A stretch of DNA of 64,000 bases, taken from the NCBI GenBank assembly GCA_009760885.1, contig CM019708.1, positions 15,940,090 to 16,004,089 on the forward strand. Reading direction: 5' to 3'. The DNA comes from Achatina immaculata (lineage: Eukaryota > Mollusca > Gastropoda > Stylommatophora > Achatinidae). The notes under the pieces were generated by a model that was not told where the DNA came from, did not search any database, and saw only the letters and a program-made list of their open reading frames with translations. This document shows, one piece after another, positions 1 to 10,516 of this stretch (position 1 is its first letter; each line of letters begins with the position of its first letter). The translations under genes and the position numbers were made by a program.

Positions 1-106
1 TTCTTCTTTAGCATATACATTCAACGGCATTTATGTATTTCTCAGCTGTTTTGTTAAATGTCCAGATCTCACAGACATATTTTGCGATACATATTTCATC
101 CTTCGC
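1..106 (-). mobile_element. RTE-B LINE fragment (3' half of ORF)
   Basis: Read on the minus strand, this matches the post-RT part of the RTE-B family seen again at 12960-13035 and 13850-13935. It encodes the stretch that reads like KTAEKHINAFECKCY. It is cut off at the window edge and is interrupted on its right by a LINE-D copy. The same family resumes at about 1113, so the two pieces probably belong to one older insertion. Confidence 0.6.
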
Positions 107-1112
107 GTGCCTTTAAACGTCACATAGGGCTCGCAAGGTAGTTCGCCAAGTTTTTCTGTTTTCGGCGAGTCTTTCAACCTCATCAAGGGATTTTATGCCT
201 TCTAATTTGGCCTCTCTTAACAGTGTCCTTTTAAGAACTTCACGTGGTCGTCTTATGTTTCTTTGGCCTGTTGTGTTCTACTTGTTAGCTTGTTTTGAGA
301 TTCTCTGACTGTTTATTCTCATCGTGTGACCGAAATATGTTGATCTTTTTCTAATCACCTGTGAGGCAGGCTGTTTTTCGCTCATCTGCCTTATCTCTGC
401 GTTGTTCTAGAATTCACAGCTGTTTCAATCTGGAACCATTCATTTATTCCTTCTTCTGTGTTGACTGCACAAACGTATACATTGTAGAGATCCTTAATGA
501 TCAACAACAACTTTAGATGGTATTCCATATGGTCTTAAACTTCTCCACACTGAATCTCTGTGTATGCTATCAAATGCCTTTTTACAGTGAATAAGTTCAG
601 GGTTAATGATTTTTACTTTTCAATATGTTCTTCAAGTATTATTCTTAGAGTAAAGATCTGGTTGAGACAGCTTCTCCCTTTTTTTGAAGTCCTGCTTGTT
701 TTTCTTTCATTGCAGCATCCACTATATCTTGAATTCTATTCAGAATAATTTTGCAAAATATTTTTGACACAACTGATAGTAAGATTACTCCTCTCCAATT
801 ATTGAAGTCCCTAAGATTGACTTTTTTCGTATTTTAACAATGATTCTTTTTTTTCCATTTAGAATGGAACTTTTCCTCTTTCCAAACTTTATTAAACATT
901 CTCTATAATTGGATAATGCTGTCACTGTTAATAGCTTTTAACATTTCAGCTATTTTTTCATCTTCACCTGCAGCTTTGTTGTTAGCCATTAGATTCACTG
1001 CTGTTTCAATTTTGTTCAATGTAATTTCATCTAGGTTAACATTTAGTTATGGGATTGGTAAGTCAGTTTCAAGGTTTATCAATTCTTGTGGATGTGGTCG
1101 ATTAAGATGGAT
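107..1112 (-). pseudogene. LINE-D retrotransposon, internally deleted, broken RT
   Basis: On the minus strand the right part encodes reverse-transcriptase segments. These include an N-terminal segment with NKAAGEDEI, then NNWRG and a segment around HRDSVW. After about 428 the sequence jumps straight to the LINE-D C-terminal tail, with GQRN.RRPRE, LLREAKLEGIKSLDEVE and WRTTLRALCDV. The catalytic YADD block and thumb are missing between them. Frames are broken by several shifts and stops. The tail matches the copies at 18480-18650 and 62340-62500, so I assign it to that family. It sits inside RTE-B sequence. It is an APE-type LINE relic with no expected activity. Exact ends are uncertain because I could not define a target duplication. 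Confidence 0.65.
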
Positions 1113-1255
1113 CTTATTTTTGTAATTCTGTCTTTTCCTCTCCACAGCTTCTTTAGTTGTTTTATTTATTGAAGAGCAACAGATGTCCTTTTAATTTCCC
1201 TCATTGTATCTCCATTATTAGTAATTAATGATTAAATATATTCAAAACTCTGGAG
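1113..1255 (-). mobile_element. RTE-B LINE fragment, right of the LINE-D insertion
   Basis: The sequence from the CTCTCCACAGCTTC motif to the TTCAAAACTC motif matches 13995-14115 in the RTE-B copy there. That part encodes the C-terminal region around FEYLG, INNGDT and MREIKR. It continues the element that begins at position 1. Confidence 0.6.
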
Positions 1256-1590
1256 ATATAAAAATAATGAACCACTCACGATACATTCACAGTTGATGTT
1301 TCATCTCCCAGGAATTTTGTTCTATGAGCACGATGTTCTTAGCCATCACTGCCAGGTGATGTTGCAGTACGACATTGTGTTAAATAGGGAACGGATTATG
1401 TTGGTTAATTTGCAGACTTCCAGTGGATCCATAAAGTCAGCTTCTGGGCAGACTCCACCAATGTGAGGATCACAGTAAGTTCTGCCTTGTTAGCTAAATG
1501 AAACCCATCAACAGCAATATCAATAGGTGGGACAGGGTCTTGGCCAATTCTGGATCATGGGCCCTGATAAATCTAAGACATTTAAACTAA
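1256..1590. other. Unassigned stretch
   Basis: No gene is visible. A short run near 1530-1555 (GGGACAGGGTCTTGG) resembles part of repeat E, but it is too short to call. Confidence 0.3.
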
Positions 1591-1989
1591 TGCTTATGGA
1601 TAAAGAAAAACCATAGAAAACAAGTTGAATTCTTTCCAGACTAAATGTTTACAAAGAATTAGAAAAAATATTTTTGCCAAACACCATAAGAAGTAACATC
1701 TTGCTGACATAAATGCGGATGAAGCCACTGACAGCAGTTATTGAGGAAAGATGCTGGCGATGGTTGGGACATGTGCTCCGAATGACTGACAACTCACTAC
1801 CAAAAATAGCACTAAGATGGACACCACAGGGGAACAGAAGTAAGGGTAGACCAAAAGAGACATGAAGAAGAACAACAGAAATGATGTTGAGCAATAGAGG
1901 GCTCACTTGGCAAGAGCAGAAAAAAAGGCGAAGGACAGGCATTTGTGGAAAACCCTTGCGGGAGCCCCATATTCCCTGGGCACTTAAGG

Positions 1990-2036
<47 letters not shown>

Positions 2037-2048
2037 AGAGAGAGAGAT
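1591..2048 (+). mobile_element. LINE-A 3' end with (GA)n tail
   Basis: The + strand encodes the LINE-A C-terminus: a CLRRI-like stretch, then MKPLTAVIEERCWRWLGHVL, TDNSL and GRPKET. It ends at the family's terminal motif GGGCACTTAAGGCTCAGAG. It is followed by about 55 bp of GA repeat, longer than in other copies here. Stops and a TGA inside GRPKET show that it is dead. The GA run recurs directly after the same motif in three other copies, so it is the element's own tail. Confidence 0.75.
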
Positions 2049-2118
2049 ATGGGTAAATGAAGAAAAGGTAGCCTATCATGCCATACAAGTACATATTGGA
2101 TGTAGTGTCAGTGTTCAT

Positions 2119-2303
2119 GCTTCTTTGACCATTCGGCACTCTAGAGAATTATTTGGTCAGCATCACAACCGACTGCCATTACTTTCTCAACTCCAGGAGT
2201 CAGGTACCCATTTCTACAGCTGGGTGACTTCTGACCAGAGTTGAACCACCTACTTTACAGTGAGAGACTAGTGCACTAACCATTTTACTACTCAGACACC
2301 TCT
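2119..2303 (-). mobile_element. SINE-1 (tRNA-derived), diverged copy
   Basis: The reverse complement aligns with the well-preserved SINE at 46316-46561. It has a tRNA-like head with GTGTCTGAGTAG, TGGTTAGTGCACTAGTCTCTC and a GGTTCAACTC B-box-like block. The body contains ACCCAGCTGTAGAAATGGGT. The A box is degraded and the 3' end is short. Confidence 0.65.
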
Positions 2304-2340
2304 ATTAAGTTTAAGACTGCTAAATTTACTGGCTTATAGT

Positions 2341-4215
2341 TACTCTAAAATGCTTGGTATAATGTGGAACCAATCCAAGAACAATGCAGAAATAAGGTAG
2401 ATGAGCGAACAACAACCTGTCTCATTGGTGATCAGAAAAAGGAGATGGACATATCTCTCTCTCTCTGAACCTTAAGTGCCCAGGGCACATGGGGCTTCCG
2501 CAAGGGTTTTCCACAAATGACTGTCCTTCGCCTTTTTTTCTGCTCTTGCCCAGGTGAGCCCTCTATTGCTCAACATCATTTCTGTTGTTCTTCTCCATTT
2601 CTCTTTTGGTCTATCCTTACTTCTGCTCCTCTGTGGTGTCCATCTTAGTGCTATTTTTCGTAGTGAGTTGTCAGTCATTCGGAGCACATGTCCCAACCAT
2701 CGCCAGCGTCTTTCCTCAATAATTGTTGTCAGTGGTTTCATCGGCATTTCTGCTAATAAGATGTTATTTCTTATGGTGTTTGGCCAAAATATTTTTCTAA
2801 TTCTTCATAAACATTTAGTCTGGAAAGAATTCAACTTGTTTCTACGGTTTTGGTGATTTTCCAGCATTCACTTCCATAGAGTAGTACACTTAGAACATTA
2901 CTCTTAAATATCCTGATTTTCATATTTATGCTTAGTTTTTTTTTTTTTATTTCCATATAGTCTGCAGCATTGCAAAAGCCTGGTTTGCTCTAGTAAGTCT
3001 GCTGTTGATGTCCTCTGTGCTGTCTCCATTTTCTACTACTCTGCTGCCAAGGTATACAAATTCGTTGACCTCCTCCACTAACTTGTTATCTACTCTAAGT
3101 ACATTTCTGTTGTTCACATTTTGCTTAATTAACTTTGTCTTTCCTACGTTGATCTTTAGTCCTATGTTGTTTGCATTCTGAGTTAGCTTGTTTATTTTAT
3201 CTTGCATATCTTTGTGGCTGCTTGATAATAGACAAATGTCGTCCGCAAAGTCAAGGTCCTCCAGCACTGTGTCAAGGGTCCATTGTAATCCTCTGCGTTT
3301 GTCTGATGTTGCCTCCTTCATTTACCAGTCTACTACCAAGATAAATAATGTTGGTGATAGTACACATCCCTGTTTCACTCCTGTTTGTACCCTAAAGCTG
3401 CTGGAGGTATGTTCTCCACAGACAACTTTGCACTGAAAACCCTCGTATAGTGCTTTGATTACATTAGCTATTTTATGGGGGAGGCTATGCCATCTTAGGA
3501 TTTTCCACAGTGCATCTCTGTTGACACTGTCAAAGGCTTTCTCAAAATCTATGAATAATGCATATGTTGTGCTATGCCACTCATTTGCCTGTTCTAATAT
3601 TTGTCTAAGTACAAATATGTGGTCTACGCATGATCTTCCTTTCCTAAATCCTGCCTGCTCTTTCCGAAGTTTTTCCTCAAGTGTTGGTACAATTCTGTTG
3701 ATGATTATTCTGCAAAATACTTTACTAGTGAGTGGCAGTAGGGTAATGCCTCTCCAGTTCCCGCAATCTCTGAGGTCACCCTTCTTTGGTAGTTTTACTA
3801 TAAGCCCATTTTTCCACTCCTCTGGGGCTTTTTCTAGATCCCAAATTTGTTGTAATATCCGGCAAAGTTGTTTTGGTGTTTCTGTTTCTTCTGCTTTCAA
3901 CATCTCAGCAGTCACTTCATCTTCACCTGGTGCCCTGTCTGATTTTAGCTTCTTTATCGCCTCCTTTACTTCAGATGGACATATACTGGTCACGAAATGA
4001 GAAGAAGCAGTCAGAGAATCCCAAAACAAGCTATCAGTTAGAACACAACAGACCAAAGAAAAAGAGGGATACCACGGGGAAACTCTAAAGAGGACATTGT
4101 TAAGAGAGAGCAAATTAGTAGGCATAAAATCCCTTGATGAGGTTGAAAAGCTTGCTGAAAACAAGAAAACTTGGAAAACTACCATGCAAGTCCTATGTGA
4201 CGGTTAACGGCTTGG
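2341..4215 (+). mobile_element. LINE-D 3' end, split by a LINE-A insertion
   Basis: The family's C-terminal coding tail runs from 2341 to 2454 and resumes at 3974-4215. The first part reads like NNAEIR, then the VIRKRRWTY region. The second part reads like RRSSQRIPKQAI, then LLRESKLVGIKSLDEVEKL and CDG. Between the halves lies LINE-A, flanked by a perfect 12-bp duplication, AGATGGACATAT, at 2443-2454 and 3974-3985. Stops and frameshifts are present. This LINE-D therefore predates the LINE-A insertion. Confidence 0.75.
2455..3973 (-). pseudogene. LINE-A retrotransposon, 5'-truncated, nested in LINE-D
   Basis: Read on the minus strand this is a reverse transcriptase without its endonuclease domain. 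The segment at 3322-4185 carries LKSDRAPGEDEVTAEMLKAE, PKKGDLRDCGNWRGITLLP, QAGFRKGRS, FIDFEKAFDSVNRD (palm motif A) and TGVKQGCVLSP. After a stop at the VDW segment, 2947-3321 carries LDFADDICLL, the catalytic ADD box, and 2472-2747 carries the WRWLGHVLRM and GRPKEKW tail. The 3' end is CT-rich on the + strand, which is the (GA)n tail. The 12-bp duplication AGATGGACATAT flanks it. It is 1519 bp against 3195 bp for the full copy at 14507-17701. Family: APE-type LINE of the group often annotated as endonuclease-reverse transcriptase in invertebrates. Exact clade not assigned. Confidence 0.85.
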
Positions 4216-4400
4216 GAAAGATGTAAGATGTAAAATATTCCTGGAACAATAAAAACAGTACTAACAGCTGATGTCACAGTTAAAATCAGGTCATTAAAAG
4301 GACAGGTAATAACAGCTCTTCATGACGAGGTGGAGGACAATAAGAAAAAAGTGAATGTATTTAAGTGTGATTAAAAAAAAGAATGCTACATAGAGCCTTC

Positions 4401-5955
4401 TCGTGACGGAACTGTTTAAACCGACAGGAGAAGGGGCGAAGGCGAATATCTTGCGCCTGAAAGCCAGACGTTTCGGGTAGATGAGAGTCTTGTTTGGTAG
4501 CTCATCTGAGAGAAGGAAAACTGATTTAAAACCCGCTGCTGGCGAGATTCTACAGCTGCCGTGCATGGAGTGGGGCTCCTCTTGGCCAGTGAAGAAAGGT
4601 GCGAATGGGGTTGCCGCGCGGCGCCACTGCGGAAAAGGTGAAAGAAAGGATTAAGTGAATTAATCAGTAGTCTCGAGGTCAGGAAAATCAGGGAACCTCT
4701 GCTCTGGAGGTCGGCCACGTCCTATGTGCACTCATACCGGGAGAAATGCCTGAACCGACTTAACCCAGGGATTAAGACACTGCTGGCGAGATTCTTCGGA
4801 TGCCGCGCGTGGAGTGAAACTCCTCCCGGCCAATGAAGAAAATGCGAAAAAGCAATTAAGGTTGCCGTGCGGCGCCGTTGTGAAAAGGTGATGGAAAAGA
4901 TAAAATGAAGCTTAATCGGTATGTCCAGTATCTCGTGGCGAGAACTACTCATACCACGGCACCTCTGCTCTAGAGGCCGGCCACGTCCGATATACACTCA
5001 TACTGTGAAACATGCCTAAACTGGCTTAAACCAAGGGTGAAACTTGATGACTACTCATGTCACGGTACCTCCGCTATAGAGGTCGGTCACGTCCTAAACA
5101 CGCCCATACTGGGATAATACGCCTAAACCGGCTCAACTCAGGGGTGAAACATACTAGTGAAGAGGATTCCTTCTGCTGGACAAAAGCTCCGTCCTGGTCA
5201 CAACTAGGAAGGGTAGCGGCCACGACCACAAAACGCTGAAGTCGGAGATACTAGACTAGGGCAGTCTAGATAGCCAACTACCTCTCATCCGGCGGGGATG
5301 TATGCGTATCCTAATCACGCTGAAGTTTTCCGGTGAGAAAGTCCAGTGCTTAACTGGATAGGTAACCACCTCTCACTCAGCGGGGATATACTGATATCCA
5401 AAACACGTCGAGGTTTTCCTCTAGATTAAACTAAAAAAGATAAAGATAGTCCCATAGCAAATGCCGTAGGGGATGAAGCGTTAGAGATCTCATTATGCTG
5501 GGCAATCAGCGTATGAGGTAGGGTGGTCAGTTCCTTTCCTCGCTGCTTTTGTTTCCCATATTGTCTCTGGTACCCATTTTACGAGGCTGGGTCGACCTCG
5601 AGGCCGTATTCGTTGGGAAAAAATTCCCCACTCAGCTGGGGATTCAAACCCTCGACCATTTGGTTGCTAGACTAGTGCTCTAACCACTACGCAAACTGGT
5701 CCATAAAAAGCCGATTAAACTGGTGCAACGAAAACCATGGTGTCACGCTATCCTGCTTCTGAGACCCACCAAGAATACAGGGTCAAACCCTGCGATACTC
5801 TGAACCTCTTGTGGTCCTCTCGGGGATCTCGTATGGTCCTTTCGGGGACCACAGGGGGACCACCGGACCTATCGAGGACCACAGGAGTAAATTCAGTAGG
5901 ATCACGGAGCGGTTTTGGTGGTAGAAGCGAACGAAGAGAAGAAGAGAAGAGTCAA
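4401..5955 (+). mobile_element. Repeat F, copy 1 (modular non-coding retroposon)
   Basis: From about 4780 onward this aligns with 47183-48070 at high identity. It is built from repeated modules. A unit beginning CTGGCGAGATTC occurs at about 4547 and 4784. A unit with TCTAGAGGCCGG and CACGTCC occurs three times between 4690 and 5150. A unit with CACCTCTC, GGCGGGGAT and GAGGTTTTCC occurs twice (5270-5420). A GC-rich end has GGTCCTTTCGGGGACCAC, itself palindromic, near 5834. It ends in a GAAGA-rich tail. I see no coding potential. SINE-2 interrupts it at 5433-5712. The part before 4784 is absent from the other copy. Confidence 0.7.
5433..5712 (-). mobile_element. SINE-2 (tRNA-derived) inserted in repeat F
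   Basis: On the minus strand there is a tRNA-like head with an A-box-like TGCGTAGTGG (+ strand 5684-5693) and a B-box GGTTTGAATCC (5640-5650), as in RNA polymerase III promoters. The body follows, then a T-rich 3' end. The repeat F copy at 47183-48070 lacks this block. The 9-bp sequence GATTAAACT occurs at both edges (5424-5432 and 5713-5721), as expected for a target duplication. Confidence 0.75.
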
Positions 5956-5964
5956 TATTGATAT

Positions 5965-6300
5965 ATTTTTGTGAAACATGGACAATTACAGATAGATGAA
6001 AAGAAATTGGAAGCAATAAAGATGTTTTGGACAAAAAAGCAACAAGTGAAAGCATCCTCAAAGTAGTTGTAAAGCAATGAAAATGAGCTAAAATAATAAT
6101 AAGAGAGTGAACATTCCAGAGACATGTCACGAAATTAGAGATCCTGGTTATCACTGGAAGATTTATACAAAATGAAGGATAGGAAATCTGAGAGGAAAAG
6201 AAAAATAAATCTCAGTGTGCTGAAAACATTGCATGGGGGAAAAAACATTCATTGGCATCACAAAGATACATGTAGGATGAAGAAAAACGTAACTGCCAGT
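5965..6300 (+). mobile_element. Possible LINE 3' remnant
   Basis: Broken + strand frames read like the end of a LINE ORF: ETWTITD, a HVTKLE.LVITGRF stretch, then KDRKSERKRK and LSVLKTLHG. That order (WTIT, then GH/ITG, then RGRPRK) is typical of non-LTR C-termini. The evidence is weak because no frame stays open beyond 75 codons. Confidence 0.35.
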
Positions 6301-6304
6301 GCTA

Positions 6305-6894
6305 CCTTGACCTATAAAGATATATATACTTTTATTGGGATGAAGACGCCCAGTAAGATAATCAGTGACCCACAGCTGATATGCCAAGTTCAGGGTTAGC
6401 GACCCATAGCTGATATGCCAGGTTCAGGGTTAGCGACCCATAGCTGATATGCCAGGTTCAGGGTTAGTGACCCATAGCTGATATGCCAGGTTCAGGGTTA
6501 GTGACCCATAGCTGATATGCCAGGTTCAGGGTTAGTGACCCATAGCTGATATGCCAGGTTCAGGGTTAGTGACCCATAGCTGATATGCCAGGTTCAGGGT
6601 TAGTGACCCATAGCTGATATGCAAGGTTCAGGGTTAGTGACCCATAGCTGACCAAGACCCTGTCCCACCTCTCCATGGTACCCTCAGTAACAGGCATAGC
6701 CTGGATAACAGGGCAGGAATCGCCATAGTCCCCATGTTGGTGGAGTCTGCTAAAGAAGCATTGCACACCCCCTTCTTTTTAGCTGTACTCCGCCATAACC
6801 CGCTCCCACGCCGATACGATGCTGTGCCTCAACATCTCTACAGCATCGGCTACAAAGAACAACAGCTCGCAGTTACAGGGAGTTCATACAAGTA
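6305..6894 (-). mobile_element. Repeat E, copy 1, expanded by an internal tandem array
   Basis: The reverse complement of 6640-6894 matches 55743-56040, including TTGTTCTTTG, CTTCTTTAGCAGACTCCACC, GCCTGTTACT and GACAGGGTCTTGGTCAGC. Instead of the single GGGTCACTGA segment of that copy, it carries about eight tandem 34-bp units at 6365-6650. No RNA polymerase III boxes or coding frame could be recognised. Confidence 0.7.
6365..6650. repeat. 34-bp tandem array, about 8 copies
   Basis: The unit contains GACCCATAGCTGATATGCCA followed by GGTTCAGGGTTA. Copies are nearly identical. The variants are AGCGACCC and AGTGACCC, plus one with GCAAGG. It is an amplified part of repeat E. Confidence 0.9.
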
Positions 6895-7640
6895 CAAGTA
6901 CAATATACATGTATATAAAAAAAAACATCTAAACAGTGCAAGACATCACAGAAAATAAACCCATGTACCTAAAAATCATATAATCATAATTTATGAAAGA
7001 AACTGTTCACAAATTAACAAAAAAGACCTGACCCAGAAGCTTGAAGAAATGGAAATATAAATTACTTACAGCTTGATCATAATGGAAAGAGAAATTAAAC
7101 AGGCAAATAAGGCATGATATTAATAATAATAGCTCTTACTGGCTCAAAGGATAGATTTCATGCAGGCACACTTTAGCTGCCTTCTGCAGTTATGCACTAT
7201 ATTTCTCATAAGTTTGACTTTCGAATGATTTAATAAAAAAACTTGTCAGAATAACAACAAATAATGTTTAATGTTCCAATGAAAATATTAAACAACAGAA
7301 ACAAAAACAAAAACAAAAACAACAACAACAACTACATTTGGAGATATTCTATATTACATTTTCATTCAGTGATAATTTTCATCTTGAGAAAGTACTGTCT
7401 GGGTACCTTATCCTTCAGTAGAAGACAAAATACCTTCTGTTCAGAAAGTTCACTTGTTTTTCCTGTATGATTTTGATGTCTTCTCAGGTCACTGGTGACA
7501 TCATTCCTGTCATTATATATGACATATCTAGTGCCACATGCATAACTTTAGTGATTCTTGTTCTCTTTTTTTTCAGTCTTTGAAACTTGCCGTCTTGAAT
7601 GTTTTATGAGTATGAAAAGGACTTACAGTGATGCTTTCAA
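6895..7640. other. AT-rich unassigned stretch
   Basis: No gene is visible. An A-rich simple repeat (AAAAAC units, then CAA) lies at about 7296-7332. Confidence 0.4.
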
Positions 7641-7644
7641 AACA

Positions 7645-8705
7645 GTTTAATAACTTTCATTAAATTTGCCCAAACTGTATATATAATCTGAGTTTTCTTT
7701 TCCAGAAACAAATACATTTTCTAATCCTGCCTTTGTTGGAACTAGAAAATGCAGTCCTCGATGTGTCATATGCCCTGTAGTCTGAGAAACACATTTATTT
7801 TTCCGAAAACTGTCCTCACACTTCATTTGGGGTTCACATGGGATGCCTGCAGCATAATATATGTCAATGAGCACGAAAAGTGTAGGATAACTTACACTGG
7901 AGAGACAGCTCTTAGGCAGGATGATGGCATGCAGAAGTGCCTTTATTACATCTCCCAGAACGCTTCTAAACCAGTCTCTAATCATTTCAATGGCTCAAAC
8001 CATAGAGACAAGTCCGTTTCTCTAGTAACAGCCAGTAACAATGTCAGTGTGGTTACAGAAGCTGCCTGCGAACCACTACATCCAGGAAAATAGGATGCTG
8101 GGACTTGAAAAATTCAGCTTTACTTGGCCTTCCCTTTCTGCACAATCATATTCTGTTCATAATAAGGCTTCATCTATCTTTCTTTCACGTGCAACTTCAG
8201 AAGCTTCACCACACTGTCTTACAAACTCTTCACCCCAGCCACATTCATCTATGTCACCCACCTACTTCTTGATTTGATAATCACTGTATCCCTCTTTTCA
8301 TTTCACAGTTCCTACCCCTTTTTTTTTTACTACCAACTTATCAGTCACTAATTTGCATGTCCCTTGCGGAACTTTGCCTCCCTAACAGCTCTCCTGTAGG
8401 GTTCTCGGTTGTAAGAAAGATGCCCTGCTGCTGATGCATTCATTTGCATCAACCTATCACACCTCACAAGTCCTCATTTAAACATTCACAATACTTCACC
8501 ATGCGCGCTGTCTGATGCAGCTTCTTGCAAGTCATATCTAAGTGCTTTCTTCTTTTAATTACTTTTTTCCATACTCATCTGAATTTATATTTGTTCTTAT
8601 TTCTGTTTTCTATGTCCTGCATGTTTTTGTGTGATCAAAGCGTAAACTAAAGGGTTACAGTTGTGTGCTCATTAATTAATAAAGATGTTCATACTTTTGT
8701 TTTAA
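7645..8705 (+). pseudogene. Penelope-like element, C-terminal GIY-YIG region and 3' UTR, degenerate
   Basis: Broken + strand frames encode the end of a Penelope-like protein. There is a Cys-rich knuckle (GTRKCS.RCVICPV), then VLTLHLGFTWDACSIIYV and ITYTGETAL, the GIY-YIG nuclease core that in this family nicks target DNA. NHFNGSNHRDKS follows. A stop falls just after the knuckle, and the usual second Cys and YIG are altered. The 3' part from 8128 matches the UTR of the PLE copy at 49695-50230, including the CACTTCACCA, AAGCGTAAAC and TTAATAAAG motifs. A short RTE-B tail interrupts it at 8362-8452. No RT domain remains, so it is a 5'-truncated relic. Confidence 0.7.
8362..8452 (-). mobile_element. 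RTE-B 3' tail inserted in PLE 3' UTR
   Basis: This is a roughly 90-bp copy of the RTE-B end (minus strand: QMNASAAGHL, YRRAV, AKFRK) ending at the CCTTGCGGAACTTTGCC motif shared with 10196, 13600 and 41629. TTTGCAT occurs at both edges but also belongs to the element, so the duplication is ambiguous. Confidence 0.65.
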
Positions 8706-9691
8706 AGTTTTAACAATTTGTTGTCACTTACAGTGGCGTTGTGTATATTATGTATTTAGTTTTATATAAACTTATACCCAAAAAATATTCAGGTGTCACT
8801 GTTTAGAGAGACAGTTTTAGTAAGACATGCATATTTTTCTTCAGCTGAGATGACATAGTACTAGCATAATTCAGGACATCAACACTTTAAATGTATTTTC
8901 CCGCGAGAACCCATCTGACGCAAACAGGAAGTAGTTTGCTGCTGCTTTCGTTTTCCTCAGCCAATCACAAGCACGATCTTTCGTTTGTGAAGTTCAGTTT
9001 ATGTTCTACAGAAAGAAAGCGGTATGTGCCAGGCTGCATTTCGCAGGTCATGTCGAAGCACTTATCTTCATGCAATTTCAGAAATTCCTCTAAAGTGCTA
9101 TATAATGATTTAAACCGGAATAAAATTGTGTGATAGTTGTTTCTCATTATATATGCTGTTTTAGATTCTTTGTTAGCGGAAATAACATCATCAAAGTATG
9201 TTGCCAGTTGTTTACCATACAAAAGTGGCCAGAGTTTGAGTGATTCACTTCAGCAGACGCGAGTGTAAGCCACAGCTCCGTGGTAAGTACTTCATGTTCC
9301 CTCTGTTATCTTTCTAAATGTTCATTTATACAACAGCCAGCATGTTCTTTAAACAAGTATAAGGTGTAAACCGTCATGTAATACTTGGTTTGAGCGCTTA
9401 GTGTACTGAATGAAAGGGCATCACCGAGGACCACCGAATGTAGTTTTCGTTTGGCTATGGTGGGGCAAAGTTGGTCCGAGTCAAGAAGAGAGGTCAGCTA
9501 ATATCGCCCAAGGGTGTAAAGATGACTGTGCTAGACTGACGGAGTCGTTACCGGAGGTGACCGAGACCCTGTACTACCTCCTCCAGATTCTGCTTTTTCA
9601 GCCAGTCTAGTTGGGTAACCAGACCATGGTACCATTGTGATGTGATCAGCAGAGAAACTTGACTCGTTGGTCATCGCCAGGTCTTCAAGAA
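8706..9691. other. Unassigned stretch with an unidentified minus-strand ORF
   Basis: The minus-strand frame from about 9245 down to 8965 stays open for about 90 codons and has a protein-like composition (KLWPLLYGKQLATYFDDV, CFDMTCEMQPGTYRFL). I cannot match it to a family. No start context or splice site is convincing. The rest shows nothing. Confidence 0.25.
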
Positions 9692-9836
9692 AGCCACCAT
9701 AATCTACCCCTGGTTAAAAAAAGCCACCATAATCCACTCCCGGTTTTAAAAAAATCACTGTAATCTACTCTTGGTTTTAAAAAGCCACCATAATCTACTC
9801 TTGGTTTTAAAAACACCACCATAATCCACTTTTGGT
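9692..9836. repeat. ~30-bp degenerate tandem array, 5 copies
   Basis: Units contain GCCACCATAATCTACTC, then TTGGTTTTAAAAA, with length changes in the A run. Confidence 0.8.
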
Positions 9837-10185
9837 GTAGGAACAGCAAATATGAAAAATGCTGGAAAGAAAGACTGATGAAAATAAAGTATTCTAGAAG
9901 CAGCTGACAACATTTACCAATGCACCATGGAAGTTCAGACTTTATTTCACAGAGTAAATAGCCACTCATTGTTTTCTGCTCTTTTTCTTATATCTTATAT
10001 CCTTCCTGTGCCATTAAACTGCTCACAGTATCTTAAATATTTATTTGCAGCTGATGTAAATTTGAAAGAAATTTTCAAAGACTGACAGATTATCAGATAA
10101 AAAGAAAAAAAAATAGTGATAGAGAAGGGTATTAACATGAAATGAAATAAGATTTTAAAATATGCAATAGTCACTCAGTTATATG
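9837..10185. other. Unassigned AT-rich stretch
   Basis: No gene or repeat was recognised. Confidence 0.3.
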
Positions 10186-10516
10186 CATATACCTTGCGGA
10201 ACTTTGCCTCCCTAACAGATCTCCTGTAAGCCTCTCTGGTGTAAGCAAGATGCCCTGCTGCTGATGCATCCATTTGCAGATCATCAGTGATATCTTGCAT
10301 CCATTTTCTCCATGGTCTTCCTCTCTTTCTTTTTCCCATTATGTACACTTTCAAGATGGTCTTCACTAGGTTATCATGACATTTAATGTGTCCAAAATAT
10401 TTAAGTTTTCTTTGTTTAATCCTCTTTTCTAGCCAGCCTTCTTCAATATTAAGTTCTTATAGTATGGATATATTTGTTCTTTTTTGTTCCCATGATATGT
10501 GAAGAATGCTTCTAGA
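10186..10516 (-). mobile_element. RTE-B 3' segment, abutting an inverted 5' segment
   Basis: On the minus strand it encodes the RTE-B C-terminus: SWEQKRTNIS, EEGWLEKRIKQRKLKYFGH, KRKRGRPWRKWMQDITDDLQ, MDASAAGHLAY, EAYRRSV and EAKFRK. It stops at about 10516, where RTE-B sequence in the opposite orientation begins. The 3' end is the family's usual terminus. Confidence 0.8.

Noticed and set aside
6365..6650. Direct repeats that could suggest a CRISPR array
   Set aside because: Units are contiguous with no unique spacers, and lie inside a retroposon. The same applies to the other arrays in the window.
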